The notes beneath the pieces were generated by a model. That model ran no database searches and was not told the origin of the DNA. It worked only from the letters and a program-made list of their open reading frames with translations. Positions 19,441 through 27,907 of a stretch of DNA of 64,000 nt are shown here, piece after piece; within the stretch, counting starts at the first letter, position 1; every line of letters starts with the position of its first letter. Source of the DNA: Bacillota bacterium (GTDB lineage Bacteria > Bacillota > Clostridia > Peptostreptococcales > Anaerovoracaceae); assembly GCA_030525285.1 (NCBI GenBank), contig JAUNFA010000001.1, positions 1-64,000 on the forward strand. The letters run 5' to 3'. The position numbers and the translations under genes are program-made.

Positions 19441-19478
19441 AAGGCGGCTCGAAACATAATAGTTTCGAACCGCCTTTT
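19441..19478 (+). terminator. Terminator of argR-recN
   Basis: AAGGCGG and CCGCCTT close a second stem TCGAAAC/GTTTCGA with one C-A mismatch between them and a six-base loop. The right arm runs into TTTT. It starts 12 bases after the recN stop. Confidence 0.88.
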
Positions 19479-19774
19479 ATCTGAATTACGACCCCTGAAT
19501 GCCATTACATAGTTGTTCTTATTTTGTTAGCGCAAAAGCAAGAATCGTTCGTATATCAATACTGTTACCTTTAGAAAACTGTCAACTACATATTTACCAT
19601 AGTTTTGATTGAATTTTTCAAATTTTCGAATTTCTTAACTAATTTAGCACCATTTTTAATTGTCTCCATCACTTTTTCAAAGCATTTTGATGAAATTATT
19701 TTCATTTCTAATATTCCTACACATTCTTGTCCTATAACCCTAGAATACGTGCTCGCCGAGCACACCAATAAAAA

Positions 19775-19802
19775 AAGTAGATGCACGAATGTACATCTAC
19801 TT
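19775..19802 (-). terminator. Terminator of ispH-rpsA
   Basis: AAGTAGATG and CATCTACTT form a perfect nine-base stem around ten bases. On the minus strand it is followed by a run of seven or more T. It lies 19 bases beyond the stop codon. Confidence 0.9.
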
Positions 19803-19820
19803 AAATGCAATTTCTACTGA

Positions 19821-21767
19821 TTATTCAGCATCTTCTTCTGCTGGAGCTTCAGCTTCCTCTGCTGGTGGTTCGATTGTTTCTCTGATGCTCAGGCTGATTC
19901 TCTTTCTATCCTTGTCGATTTCAAGAATCTTAGCTGATACAACCTGTCCAACCTCCAGTTCTTCACCGATGTTGGCAACTCTCTTATGAGCAACTTCTGA
20001 AATGTGTACCAGTCCATCAAGACCTGGTTCCAGTTCAACGAAAGCACCGTATTCCTTAATCTGAACAACCTTGCCTTCGATAACCTGTCCAACCTGATAG
20101 TTCTCATCGATTACGCTCCAAGGTTCAGGCTGATTCTGCTTGAGTCCAAGTGAAATCTTACCCTTTTCAGCGTTCATTGACAGAACCTTAACATTGATTT
20201 TCTGTCCGATTTCGAGAACTTCCTGTGGGTGCTTAAGTTTACCCCATGAAATTTCTGAAATATGGAGAAGTCCATCAATACCGCCGATATCTACGAATGC
20301 ACCGTAATCAGTAAATCTCATTACTGTACCTTCAACAACATCGTCAACATTCAGGTTGTCCCAAATTTCAGCAACAATCTTATCCTTCTCATCAGCAAGG
20401 AACTGCTTGTGTGAGAATACAGCTCTGTTTCTTCTCTGATCAACTCTAGATACCTTAACTTCCATAGTCTGACCGATGAATTCTTCAGCGTTCTCAACAT
20501 AACGGTCTGAAAGCTGTGACATAGGAATAAATCCAGCAACTTCCTTGTATTCAGCAATTACGCCGCCGTTAACTGTTCTTGTAACTTTAACTTCGAGAAC
20601 TGTTTTATCTTCATATGCCTGAACAATTTCATCCCAGTTGGCACTGATTTCTAACTTCTTCTTTGAAAGTAAGATTCCACCGTCTCCGTCATCAGTCTTA
20701 ATTACCTTTGCTTTGATTTCGTCGTCAACTTTGAAAGCGTCAGCTAAAGTCTGACCTTCTTCAAGAGTAACTTCATTAATTGGCAGAATACCGTCTTTCT
20801 TGCAGCCCAGGTTAACAATTACTTCCTTATCTGTTACCTGATGAACTGTACCTGTGACAATTTCGCCACCCCTTGGCAGTCTTAAGGACTTATCAATATC
20901 GTCCATAATGTCAGCCATAGTTAATTCTTTGTTTTCAAGTGTCATATCACTCATTCTGGCAATAACCTCCTTAATTATGCATTCGGGAGTCGATGCTCCC
21001 GCAGCTACACCTATTTTATTACATTTTTCAACCTCTTTCAATGGCAAATCTTCAATATTCTCCACAAAATAGGTGTTTATGCACGACTTCTTTGAAATTT
21101 CGTACAATTTCTTCGTGTTGGAGCTGTTTTTGCCTCCTATAACTATCATCATGTCAGACATTTCCGCAAGTTCACGGCACGAGTCCTGACGTTTTGCCGT
21201 TGCGCTGCAAATTGTATTATTTATTTCAACTCTTTTATTATTTTCCTCCAGTGCCCTGAGAACGTCATCAAGCATCTTCTGCCGTATTGTCGTTTGGGTT
21301 ACAACAAAAAAGTCATCTCCGGTTATTTCTTTTGCCTCCTCATAGGAACTTACCGCTTCAGCAGGCATCAAACACCACCCATTTATTCCCTTTACTTCTG
21401 GATGATTTGCATCCCCTACAATTATTACCTGTTTATCCGTCTCATTAACGAGCTTGTGTATTCTTCCTACAAAGGGACATGTAGCATCTATGAGTTTGAT
21501 TTTTTTTGCTTCTGCTTCCTCATAAAACTTTTTTCCCTCGCCATGGGATCTGATTATTACCGTTGAACTCTCGTCAACTTCATCAAGGCTTTCTATAATT
21601 GTAATCCCTTTTGCTGCAAGATCCTTTGTTACCATCTCATTGTGAATAAGCGGTCCCATTGAATAAATGTTATCACAGCTTTCATGTGCTGCCTTTTCTG
21701 CCTTCTCTATAGCCTGTCTCACACCAAAGCAAAACCCTGCATTCTCAGCCCTTCTTATTTCTTTCAT
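19821..21767 (-). CDS. ispH: IspH-ribosomal protein S1 fusion
   Basis: 648 residues with two functions. Residues about 1-280 are 4-hydroxy-3-methylbut-2-enyl diphosphate reductase, the last MEP-pathway step, with 4Fe-4S cysteines in GFCFGVRQ, DATCPFVGR and NTICSATAKRQ. The rest carries four S1 RNA-binding repeats: GTVHQVTDKEVIVNLG, VTRTVNGGVIAEYKEV, GTVMRFTDYGAFVDIGG and GKVVQIKEYGAFVELEPG. This fusion is known in several Clostridia, where it supplies the S1-like protein. The N-terminus overlaps the end of rarA by 23 bases. The acidic Ala/Glu tail is typical of S1 homologues. Confidence 0.95.
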   Translation of the reverse strand: MKEIRRAENAGFCFGVRQAIEKAEKAAHESCDNIYSMGPLIHNEMVTKDLAAKGITIIESLDEVDESSTVIIRSHGEGKKFYEEAEAKKIKLIDATCPFVGRIHKLVNETDKQVIIVGDANHPEVKGINGWCLMPAEAVSSYEEAKEITGDDFFVVTQTTIRQKMLDDVLRALEENNKRVEINNTICSATAKRQDSCRELAEMSDMMIVIGGKNSSNTKKLYEISKKSCINTYFVENIEDLPLKEVEKCNKIGVAAGASTPECIIKEVIARMSDMTLENKELTMADIMDDIDKSLRLPRGGEIVTGTVHQVTDKEVIVNLGCKKDGILPINEVTLEEGQTLADAFKVDDEIKAKVIKTDDGDGGILLSKKKLEISANWDEIVQAYEDKTVLEVKVTRTVNGGVIAEYKEVAGFIPMSQLSDRYVENAEEFIGQTMEVKVSRVDQRRNRAVFSHKQFLADEKDKIVAEIWDNLNVDDVVEGTVMRFTDYGAFVDIGGIDGLLHISEISWGKLKHPQEVLEIGQKINVKVLSMNAEKGKISLGLKQNQPEPWSVIDENYQVGQVIEGKVVQIKEYGAFVELEPGLDGLVHISEVAHKRVANIGEELEVGQVVSAKILEIDKDRKRISLSIRETIEPPAEEAEAPAEEDAE

Positions 21768-23037
21768 CTATCTTTTCCAACTCCATTAAATATTTCTTGA
21801 ACGATGACTCATTGCCGTTATCCGTAGGATGATAATATTTCACCCCTTCCTTGTAAAGATTATCCGGCAGGTATTGCTGTGTAACGTATCCTCCGTATGC
21901 ATGTGGATACTTGTAATCCAACCCTCTTCCAAGTTTGGCAGAGCCACTGTAATGCGAGTCCATTAAATGTGCCGGCACGTCATCTATCCTTTTATGCCTT
22001 ATATCATGTTCTGCTTCAAGAAGCGCATTGTATGATGCATTCGATTTAGGACAGGATGCGAGCAGTATGACAGCTTCTGCCAGAATGATTTTGGCCTCAG
22101 GAAGTCCCACCATTTGGGCTGCCTGTATGCAGGATGTCACAATTGATATAGCATTAGGATATGCCATCCCCACATCTTCACTTGCCATGACCATAAGGCG
22201 CCGTCCTACCATCATTATATCCGCACCTCCCTCAAGAAGTCTTGCCATATAATGAATTGATGCATCTGGATCACTCCCTCTAACAGATTTCTGAAGAGCT
22301 GAAAGCAGATTATATCTATCTTCTTCTTTATCATAAAAAGTCGTCTGTCTTTGCATTGCTTCGGCTACAATATCCCTCGTGATAACGTTACCGTCACTTA
22401 AATTATCTACGATAAAACCCAAGGTATCAAGAGCAACCCTGCAATCTCCACCGCTCATCGATGCAAGAATTCTCAGAGTATCGTCCTCATACTTTATATT
22501 AAGCCCACCAAACCCTTTCTCTGTATCCTCAATTGTACGCTTGAGAATAATCATCAGTTCATCTGCAGTCAGTCTGCGGAATTCATATATGTTTCTGACT
22601 CTGCTCAATATGGCATTGTTCACTGAGAAATAAGGATTTTCTGTTGTACTTCCTATGAATCTGACAACACCTTCCTCAATAGCCTTGAGAAGTGCATCCT
22701 GTTGCAGCTTGTTCCATCTGTGAACCTCATCAACATAAAGACATGTTGTTTCCTGCATCAGTCCGTGAAATCTAACTTGAGCTGTTTCAATCACACTTTT
22801 CAATTCTTTCGTTCCTGTTGTGGACGCATTTATCTCAACAAAGTTACTGTCCAACTCCCTTGCAATGAGCCTTGCAAGAGTAGTCTTGCCAGTTCCGGAC
22901 GGGCCAAAGAAAATGGCTGAATCAAAAGTCTTGTTCTTTATGGAATTGTAAAATAATGAGCCTTCAAACATGAAATGTGTCTGACCCACAAATTCATCAA
23001 GTTTCGTCGGCCTCATCCTTGTCGATAACGGTATCAT
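21745..23037 (-). CDS. rarA: Replication-associated recombination protein A
   Basis: RarA (MgsA) is a clamp-loader-like AAA+ ATPase acting at stalled replication forks. The 430 residues begin PLSTRMRPTKLDEFVGQ, with Walker A FFGPSGTGKTTLARL, Walker B CLYVDEVHRWNKLQQDALL and GSTTENPYFSVNNAILSR. The C-terminal tetramerisation region has AMQRQTTFYDKEEDRYN and ARLLEGGADIMMVGRRL. The start has GAGG seven bases upstream. It overlaps ispH by 23 bases. It lies just beyond the pilus operon on the same strand. Confidence 0.95.
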   Translation of the reverse strand: MIPLSTRMRPTKLDEFVGQTHFMFEGSLFYNSIKNKTFDSAIFFGPSGTGKTTLARLIARELDSNFVEINASTTGTKELKSVIETAQVRFHGLMQETTCLYVDEVHRWNKLQQDALLKAIEEGVVRFIGSTTENPYFSVNNAILSRVRNIYEFRRLTADELMIILKRTIEDTEKGFGGLNIKYEDDTLRILASMSGGDCRVALDTLGFIVDNLSDGNVITRDIVAEAMQRQTTFYDKEEDRYNLLSALQKSVRGSDPDASIHYMARLLEGGADIMMVGRRLMVMASEDVGMAYPNAISIVTSCIQAAQMVGLPEAKIILAEAVILLASCPKSNASYNALLEAEHDIRHKRIDDVPAHLMDSHYSGSAKLGRGLDYKYPHAYGGYVTQQYLPDNLYKEGVKYYHPTDNGNESSFKKYLMELEKIDERNKKG

Positions 23038-23097
23038 GATATTACCTCTGTCAAAAGTATTTTATACCGTTTATCCTACATCAAAACACTCGGATTT

Positions 23098-23640
23098 TCA
23101 ATTAACTACCGCGTCCTTCACATAGAGTTTTCTCTTGAACAAAGCCACCTTGGTTATCACGTCCTTAATATAATAATTCTTATAATATATGTATTTTGCC
23201 GTCTCTGTCAGATATTCTTCACAGCCGTCTCTGATTTCTTCCTTCAGCTGTCCTATGAATGCCACCAGATTTTTCCTGAGATCCGGATTCTCGCTTTGAT
23301 TGGGAACATATGCTATTTTTACCTGCCCTGTATCTTTATTATAAAACACCGTATTTGTGTTCAAGGTTATTCTGTATGGCGATATCAGATACTCTACGGA
23401 TTTTCCCAGTATTATCAAAGTTCTTTCCAAAAGATAAAGCGCATCCTCTGTTTTCTCAATTCTATAACTGCTCAAGGGGACAAATCCGCTACAATCATAG
23501 CATGCCGTTTCGCCATCTCCTTCACCCATAAATCCCATAGGCATAAAAAAGTCACATTGTCCCGATGAAAGCATTACCTTCTCATATTCCATCATACTGT
23601 TTTCACTTAGCTTAATTCTAAAGTCATTGTTTTCCCACAT
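23098..23640 (-). CDS. DUF6382-like protein at the end of the Tad operon
   Basis: 180 residues, no signal peptide. The sequence resembles the DUF6382 pattern: an N-terminal DFRIKLSEN, a middle GFVPLSSYRIEKTEDALYLL, and TVFYNKDTGQVKIAYVPNQ. In other Firmicutes this domain stands before a forkhead-associated domain next to pilus genes. Here the forkhead part is absent, so this may be a truncated or stand-alone form. It is the last gene of the pilus cluster, 15 bases after the TadE-like gene. Family assignment is from memory and moderate. Confidence 0.6.
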   Translation of the reverse strand: MWENNDFRIKLSENSMMEYEKVMLSSGQCDFFMPMGFMGEGDGETACYDCSGFVPLSSYRIEKTEDALYLLERTLIILGKSVEYLISPYRITLNTNTVFYNKDTGQVKIAYVPNQSENPDLRKNLVAFIGQLKEEIRDGCEEYLTETAKYIYYKNYYIKDVITKVALFKRKLYVKDAVVN

Positions 23641-23655
23641 TTCTCTTCCTCCATA

Positions 23656-24405
23656 TCAACCGCCACCGCATTTGCTGCATGGCGTATACCCCTTTTTTAT
23701 CGCGTCTCTTTTGTCCATGGTCAAAGTTCGTCTGTCAATTGTTCTGCACGATGCCCTGTGATAGGCAGTTCCTTTACCGCTAAAACAATATACAACCGAA
23801 CCTGTAGCCATATCCTTTGACTTGCATATGCCACATGGATTATGCTTGCTTTTCAGTTTGTCTGTAAGAATTCTCTCATGAACCTTAGCCACAGAATATG
23901 TGCATTTCTCGCTATGATATTTTTCTCCTTCCTGCGGAAATATTACCACAGCCTTGCCATCTGAATCTGTCTCCATGGCTTTTCGCCCTATTCCACCATC
24001 TCCTTTTTTATTTCCTACGAAATTGCGATATTTAACATAAGCCTCCAGTTTAAAACTGCTTCCAAGATTGAAGGGCATTACAATGCTTGTTTGTGCATCG
24101 ATTTTATATGCACCAACGGCAGAATCTTTCAACTCTCCTGCATAAGCTGATGATATTTTTAGCTGGCTGATATTATCATTATCATCAAGAATCCGCTTTC
24201 GTACTTGCGTCTTCAACGTAAGATGTGATAATCCGTCATATCCTTTGAGCATGCAGTTTTGTGTTTCATCTGCCGCTCCGTTAATCACATTTTCCCACGT
24301 TGATTCCACTCTTATGAGATAACTCAATGCAAATACAGCTATAATTACAACAGGCAATATTAATGCTGCTTCGACTGTATAAAACCCTTTAGTACTTTTT
24401 CTCAT
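23656..24405 (-). CDS. TadE-like pseudopilin
   Basis: About 249 residues. The N-terminus KSTKGFYTVEAALILPVVI has the Gly-Phe-Tyr-(x)-Val-Glu junction typical of TadE/TadF prepilins, followed by one membrane helix. The large C-terminal part should be outside and is Cys-rich (CTYSVAKVHER, NPCGICKSK, YCFSGKGTAYHRASC, PCSKCGGG). The spaced Cys pairs suggest a metal or disulfide-linked module. The start at 24405 is chosen because the prepilin motif begins there. The gene overlaps the preceding DUF5702 gene by 17 bases. Confidence 0.75.
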   Translation of the reverse strand: MRKSTKGFYTVEAALILPVVIIAVFALSYLIRVESTWENVINGAADETQNCMLKGYDGLSHLTLKTQVRKRILDDNDNISQLKISSAYAGELKDSAVGAYKIDAQTSIVMPFNLGSSFKLEAYVKYRNFVGNKKGDGGIGRKAMETDSDGKAVVIFPQEGEKYHSEKCTYSVAKVHERILTDKLKSKHNPCGICKSKDMATGSVVYCFSGKGTAYHRASCRTIDRRTLTMDKRDAIKKGYTPCSKCGGG

Positions 24406-25591
24406 AATTAAATGTCCTGCCATTTACTTTTGCAGATATGTTTATGCCGGCACAGTGCTCTTTAATAACAAAATCACTGTCACTGTTCATCCTCGTGTTA
24501 ATCTGAATAAGATCCATTATCCGAGTAACTTTTACATCCTCGTTTTCAAAAAACAAAAGCCATTGCAGGTATTCCTCGTAATTATATCCTTTCTCTACAT
24601 CTGGCCTGAAAACACCGTTTGTAAAACCATCAATCACGTTGTCAATATCCACTGCCCATGTACTCTTATCTTTAACAACCGGCACCTTGTTGCCTTCTCT
24701 CAAAAGTGTCACATCGTTGTCCGATTCAGCGTATGCCCATGCTGCCGCAAGAACCAGCTGGGTTGCAGGCGCAGCCTCTGGTGTAAGTAGTTCTGCAACA
24801 GTAAGAAGCTTTTTCATTTTTGCCGGGTCAGAGTAAATATGCTGTAGATTTAATGGGAATCTCAATGCTTTAAGTCCCCTGTCCACAGCTTTTAAGTTCT
24901 CTTTATCCGACAGTTTGCCTCCTAAAATATATTCCGTCTCGTCTCTGAAAAAATGGTTATTGTCAGCAGAATGCACATCATTATTAAAGTATCTCATTAT
25001 GTATCTGTTAATCAGATATCCTTCCGTCTTTTCCGAAAACGCATGCTGTATACTACCCGGATTTACCGCAATATTTTTTGCCATTAATGTAAGACTGGTT
25101 TCTGCAGCACCATATGATGGTAGTGATACTATCGTTGCTCTGTTTCTCAATGTCTCGCTATCCATCTCGTTTTCTTCAGCAGCCTCCTTCATAACGGAGT
25201 CAAGAATATCCATTGTAACTGCAAATCTCATGTGTTCAATAATCTGTTTTCTTACAGGACCTGTATCAGTAAGTGAATACCCACCGCATACAACACCTAC
25301 CTTATCAATTCCCACACCATGAATGCCGCTCATAGAATAGTCAAAATATTTTCTGAATCCGCTTGTAAGTTCCGATTTTTTGCCTTCAAGCAAAAATAAT
25401 CCATACTCCTGCTGAACATAGCTGTTATATTCTGACATGAGAGAATCACCTGAAATATTTGCAATCGCATCGGTTCTGCTCCGTATATATTCGTTTCTTG
25501 CACTCATAAAAAAAGTGAAAACGATTGTCATCATTGCAGACATAATCATCAAAACAAAGACTGTACTACTTCCTCTTTTACTGTTCCTCAT
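24389..25591 (-). CDS. DUF5702-like membrane-anchored Tad cluster protein
   Basis: 400 residues with an N-terminal membrane helix after KRGSSTVFVLMIMSAMMT, then a long extracellular domain with ARNEYIRSRTDAIAN and NSYVQQEYGLFLLEGK. That helix followed by an asymmetric extracellular domain matches the DUF5702 proteins commonly encoded in Firmicute Tad loci. The role is unknown; a minor pilin or assembly factor is plausible. Overlaps at both ends (14 and 17 bases) place it firmly in the operon. Confidence 0.72.
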   Translation of the reverse strand: MRNSKRGSSTVFVLMIMSAMMTIVFTFFMSARNEYIRSRTDAIANISGDSLMSEYNSYVQQEYGLFLLEGKKSELTSGFRKYFDYSMSGIHGVGIDKVGVVCGGYSLTDTGPVRKQIIEHMRFAVTMDILDSVMKEAAEENEMDSETLRNRATIVSLPSYGAAETSLTLMAKNIAVNPGSIQHAFSEKTEGYLINRYIMRYFNNDVHSADNNHFFRDETEYILGGKLSDKENLKAVDRGLKALRFPLNLQHIYSDPAKMKKLLTVAELLTPEAAPATQLVLAAAWAYAESDNDVTLLREGNKVPVVKDKSTWAVDIDNVIDGFTNGVFRPDVEKGYNYEEYLQWLLFFENEDVKVTRIMDLIQINTRMNSDSDFVIKEHCAGINISAKVNGRTFNYEKKY

Positions 25592-25976
25592 CAGTTAACA
25601 CACCTTTAACCATACTGCAATATCGCACATATTTAGGTCCGTCAACAGCATAATATGAACCTTCTATTGTCTGGCTCCCCTTCCCCATAATCATCCCTTT
25701 GCTTACCATTCTTACTTCTCCTCTGCCGTACACCTTCCCACCTATTGCACTCTTCTTCATATCTATTTCACCCTTCCAGTTTCCGCCATCTGCATAAATT
25801 GTTTTTCCTGTTAATGCTCCTGCATTGCCACGTAATGCAATATGCATTCTGCCGGTTTCTGCAGCCAGCTGATAGTAATAACCTTCGATGAGAACCAGGG
25901 TAATCATAGCGATTATAATAATTGGAAGTACTACAGCTGCCTCAACTATATATGTACCCCTTTTGCTGTTCTTCAT
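25578..25976 (-). CDS. tadE: TadE-like minor pilin
   Basis: 132 residues. The N-terminus KNSKRGTYIVEAAVVLPIIIIAMITL has the prepilin-like Gly-Thr-Tyr-Ile-Val-Glu start and a single hydrophobic helix, followed by a small extracellular domain. TadE-type pseudopilins assist Flp pilus assembly. The start codon overlaps the stop of the Flp gene by one base (TAATG), so the two are translationally coupled. Confidence 0.82.
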   Translation of the reverse strand: MKNSKRGTYIVEAAVVLPIIIIAMITLVLIEGYYYQLAAETGRMHIALRGNAGALTGKTIYADGGNWKGEIDMKKSAIGGKVYGRGEVRMVSKGMIMGKGSQTIEGSYYAVDGPKYVRYCSMVKGVLTDEEQ

Positions 25977-26149
25977 TAGTTAAACTTACTGAGACCTTCA
26001 AATGTTCTGTTAACAAAATCTGTAATCTGACTTTTGAATATAAGCCCTAATGCAACTGCTATAGCTACCAGAATCGCCACCTGAACAAGTTCCATTCCCT
26101 TCTTGCTCTTTATTCTGACATGTAATTTTCTCCCAATACTTTTACCCAT
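25976..26149 (-). CDS. flp: Flp-type pilin (57 residues)
   Basis: This small gene encodes 57 residues starting MGKSIGRKLHVRIKSKKGME. The basic leader ends at Gly-Met-Glu, with the Glu at +2 expected for class IVb prepilins. It is followed by a hydrophobic helix (LVQVAILVAIAVALGLIF) and a short tail. AGGAG lies eight bases upstream of the ATG. Position between tadC and tadE is where Flp is expected. It is the likely major subunit of the fibre. The prepilin peptidase was not found in this window. Confidence 0.82.
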   Translation of the reverse strand: MGKSIGRKLHVRIKSKKGMELVQVAILVAIAVALGLIFKSQITDFVNRTFEGLSKFN

Positions 26150-26172
26150 TTACGATCTCCTTTCACAAGTTC

Positions 26173-27156
26173 TTACAGTTCAATAAGTGCAGGTGCTACA
26201 GTAATTATTATCAACACCATTAAAAACAGCATTAACGGCAGCGTCAGCTTTGTCTCTGCCATCTTACCCCGCTCTTCACAATTCTTTTTACGCATTATCC
26301 ACAGAAGTTCACTCTCCCTTTCTAGCTTTTTATTAAGCTCGACACCTTTGTTTATGTTATCTGAAATAATATTCGAAACTCTCATCAGTTCTTTTATTCC
26401 TGATTCTTTAGCGAAATTTCTCAATCCTTTGCTCATTGATCCGTTAGCATGCTTAACAGATTCATATATATCACTCATATTAGAATAAAAATAATCCTTA
26501 TCATCACCACAGTATCTAACCGATTCTTCTACCGTCTTCTCAAAAGCGGTGTTGAGCACCAGCCCTGCATTAAGAAGCAGAACCAATCTGTTAACAAATT
26601 CAGGAAGCTGCCTCATTACTGAATTTTTTCTCTGTTCCTGTTCCTTTTTCTGTGCCGTACCTTTGCTTCGCCATACAGCCACCAATGCTCCCAATGTAAG
26701 CAGACACAGCATAAGAGTATTCGTCTGCTTTCTGCGGTACCAGGATATCTTTTCCCCAGACTTCAATTTTGTTGGCAACTCTATGCGTTTTGATGAAAGA
26801 TCGCTATTTAATGCTCCCATTACACTTCGCATCTCACACTCTGCAACTTCTCTTTGAGATATAGCCTTTTCCGGAGCATCTTCAGTTTCTTCTTTCAGGC
26901 TGCTGTATGGTTCAATGGAAAGATTGTACCTTTTGTTAAATTCCTCATTGCCACATTTCACCTGCGCCTCAAGAACAATTCTACCGTTTTTCTCGCCTTC
27001 ATCCGGCCGCACAAGATAAAGCCCCTTCTCGGTTTTGATTATCTCAACTCCTGTATTTACAAGGGTTGAAGCCATATCAACGATTATAAGTATGACTCCT
27101 ATCACTACAACCGCAATCATCTGTCTTTTGGTTTTTTCATTTATGAAATTCTTCAT
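26173..27156 (-). CDS. tadC: Tad pilus membrane protein TadC-like (type II secretion F domain)
   Basis: 327 residues. An N-terminal membrane helix (about 12-32) is followed by an extracellular segment, a second helix near residue 148, and the F-domain LPEFVNRLVLLLNAGLVLNTAFEKTV. Then come KELMRVSNIISDNINKG and a C-terminal helix. GspF/TadC proteins form the inner-membrane platform with TadB. It follows tadB after four bases. The long insertion with many charged residues between the first helices is unusual for TadC. Confidence 0.82.
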   Translation of the reverse strand: MKNFINEKTKRQMIAVVVIGVILIIVDMASTLVNTGVEIIKTEKGLYLVRPDEGEKNGRIVLEAQVKCGNEEFNKRYNLSIEPYSSLKEETEDAPEKAISQREVAECEMRSVMGALNSDLSSKRIELPTKLKSGEKISWYRRKQTNTLMLCLLTLGALVAVWRSKGTAQKKEQEQRKNSVMRQLPEFVNRLVLLLNAGLVLNTAFEKTVEESVRYCGDDKDYFYSNMSDIYESVKHANGSMSKGLRNFAKESGIKELMRVSNIISDNINKGVELNKKLERESELLWIMRKKNCEERGKMAETKLTLPLMLFLMVLIIITVAPALIEL

Positions 27157-27160
27157 TTTG

Positions 27161-27907
27161 TCAAACCTCTATCGATGAAATTTTTTCCATGAGATACATT
27201 CCCGCTCCCATAGTTACTAATGCTCCCGTCATAATCAAACGTCCCGTCCATGTATTGTATAGTGGCTCTATGTAAGAATATGATACTACATTCATAACAA
27301 GAAGCATCGCCATCGGCATCATAGATATTATTCTGCCCTCTGTTTTTCTCTGATTTGTAAGTACTCTTATTTCGCGTTCTATGTTCATCTTATCCGTTAA
27401 TACGTCAGTAGTATGACCTATTATCTTCTCTAAATTCCCACCCATGCTCCGGCAAGTGATATACACCTGCACAAAATTATCAATATCTTCGATATGACTT
27501 CTCATAGCCAAATCCTGTAACAAAACCTTGTCGCTCTCTTTGTTTTCTACAATATTAACTTTCATGTGTTTCAATTCAATCATTATTGGCTCATTTTCAT
27601 CGTAAATCATCGACAATGCCTCTTCAGCCTCCACAAGTCCCTCTGCCATTTGCCTTCCGGATGCCGCTGAAGCAGAAAGTGAATACAACAAATCTTTGAA
27701 CTGAGAGTTAAGTTTCGCCTTTCTTCTTCTAGCCATTATTCCTTCTGCCCGTGACCTTAATGCCCTTACCAATACCCCAAATACACAGGCAACGACAATA
27801 CTATGATAAAAAAGATAAGCTACTGTAAACAAACACATAAACCCAACCGTATAGAACACTACCTTCTCTCGCTCATTAAGAGAGTAAACTGAATAATCAC
27901 GAATCAT
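27161..27907 (-). CDS. tadB: Tad pilus membrane protein TadB-like
   Basis: 248 residues with helices near residues 17-45 and two at the C-terminus. The F domain has LNSQFKDLLYSLSASAASGRQ, VYITCRSMGGNLEKI and KTEGRIISMMPMAMLL. TadB and TadC pair in the membrane and couple the CpaF motor to fibre assembly. The ATG overlaps the cpaF stop (ATGA). Confidence 0.85.
   Translation of the reverse strand: MIRDYSVYSLNEREKVVFYTVGFMCLFTVAYLFYHSIVVACVFGVLVRALRSRAEGIMARRRKAKLNSQFKDLLYSLSASAASGRQMAEGLVEAEEALSMIYDENEPIMIELKHMKVNIVENKESDKVLLQDLAMRSHIEDIDNFVQVYITCRSMGGNLEKIIGHTTDVLTDKMNIEREIRVLTNQRKTEGRIISMMPMAMLLVMNVVSYSYIEPLYNTWTGRLIMTGALVTMGAGMYLMEKISSIEV

Larger units (their letters stand above)
19429..19820. 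other. Intergenic region between recN and ispH-rpsA
   Basis: This 392-base convergent gap holds two terminators, at 19441-19478 for recN and 19775-19802 for ispH-rpsA. The AT-rich middle (about 19480-19770) has only overlapping short frames on both strands without ribosome sites. I see no supported gene there. Confidence 0.6.

Noticed and set aside
19586..19810. Minus-strand frame of 74 codons between recN and rpsA
   Set aside because: It overlaps the rpsA terminator hairpin, lacks a ribosome site and has no domain.
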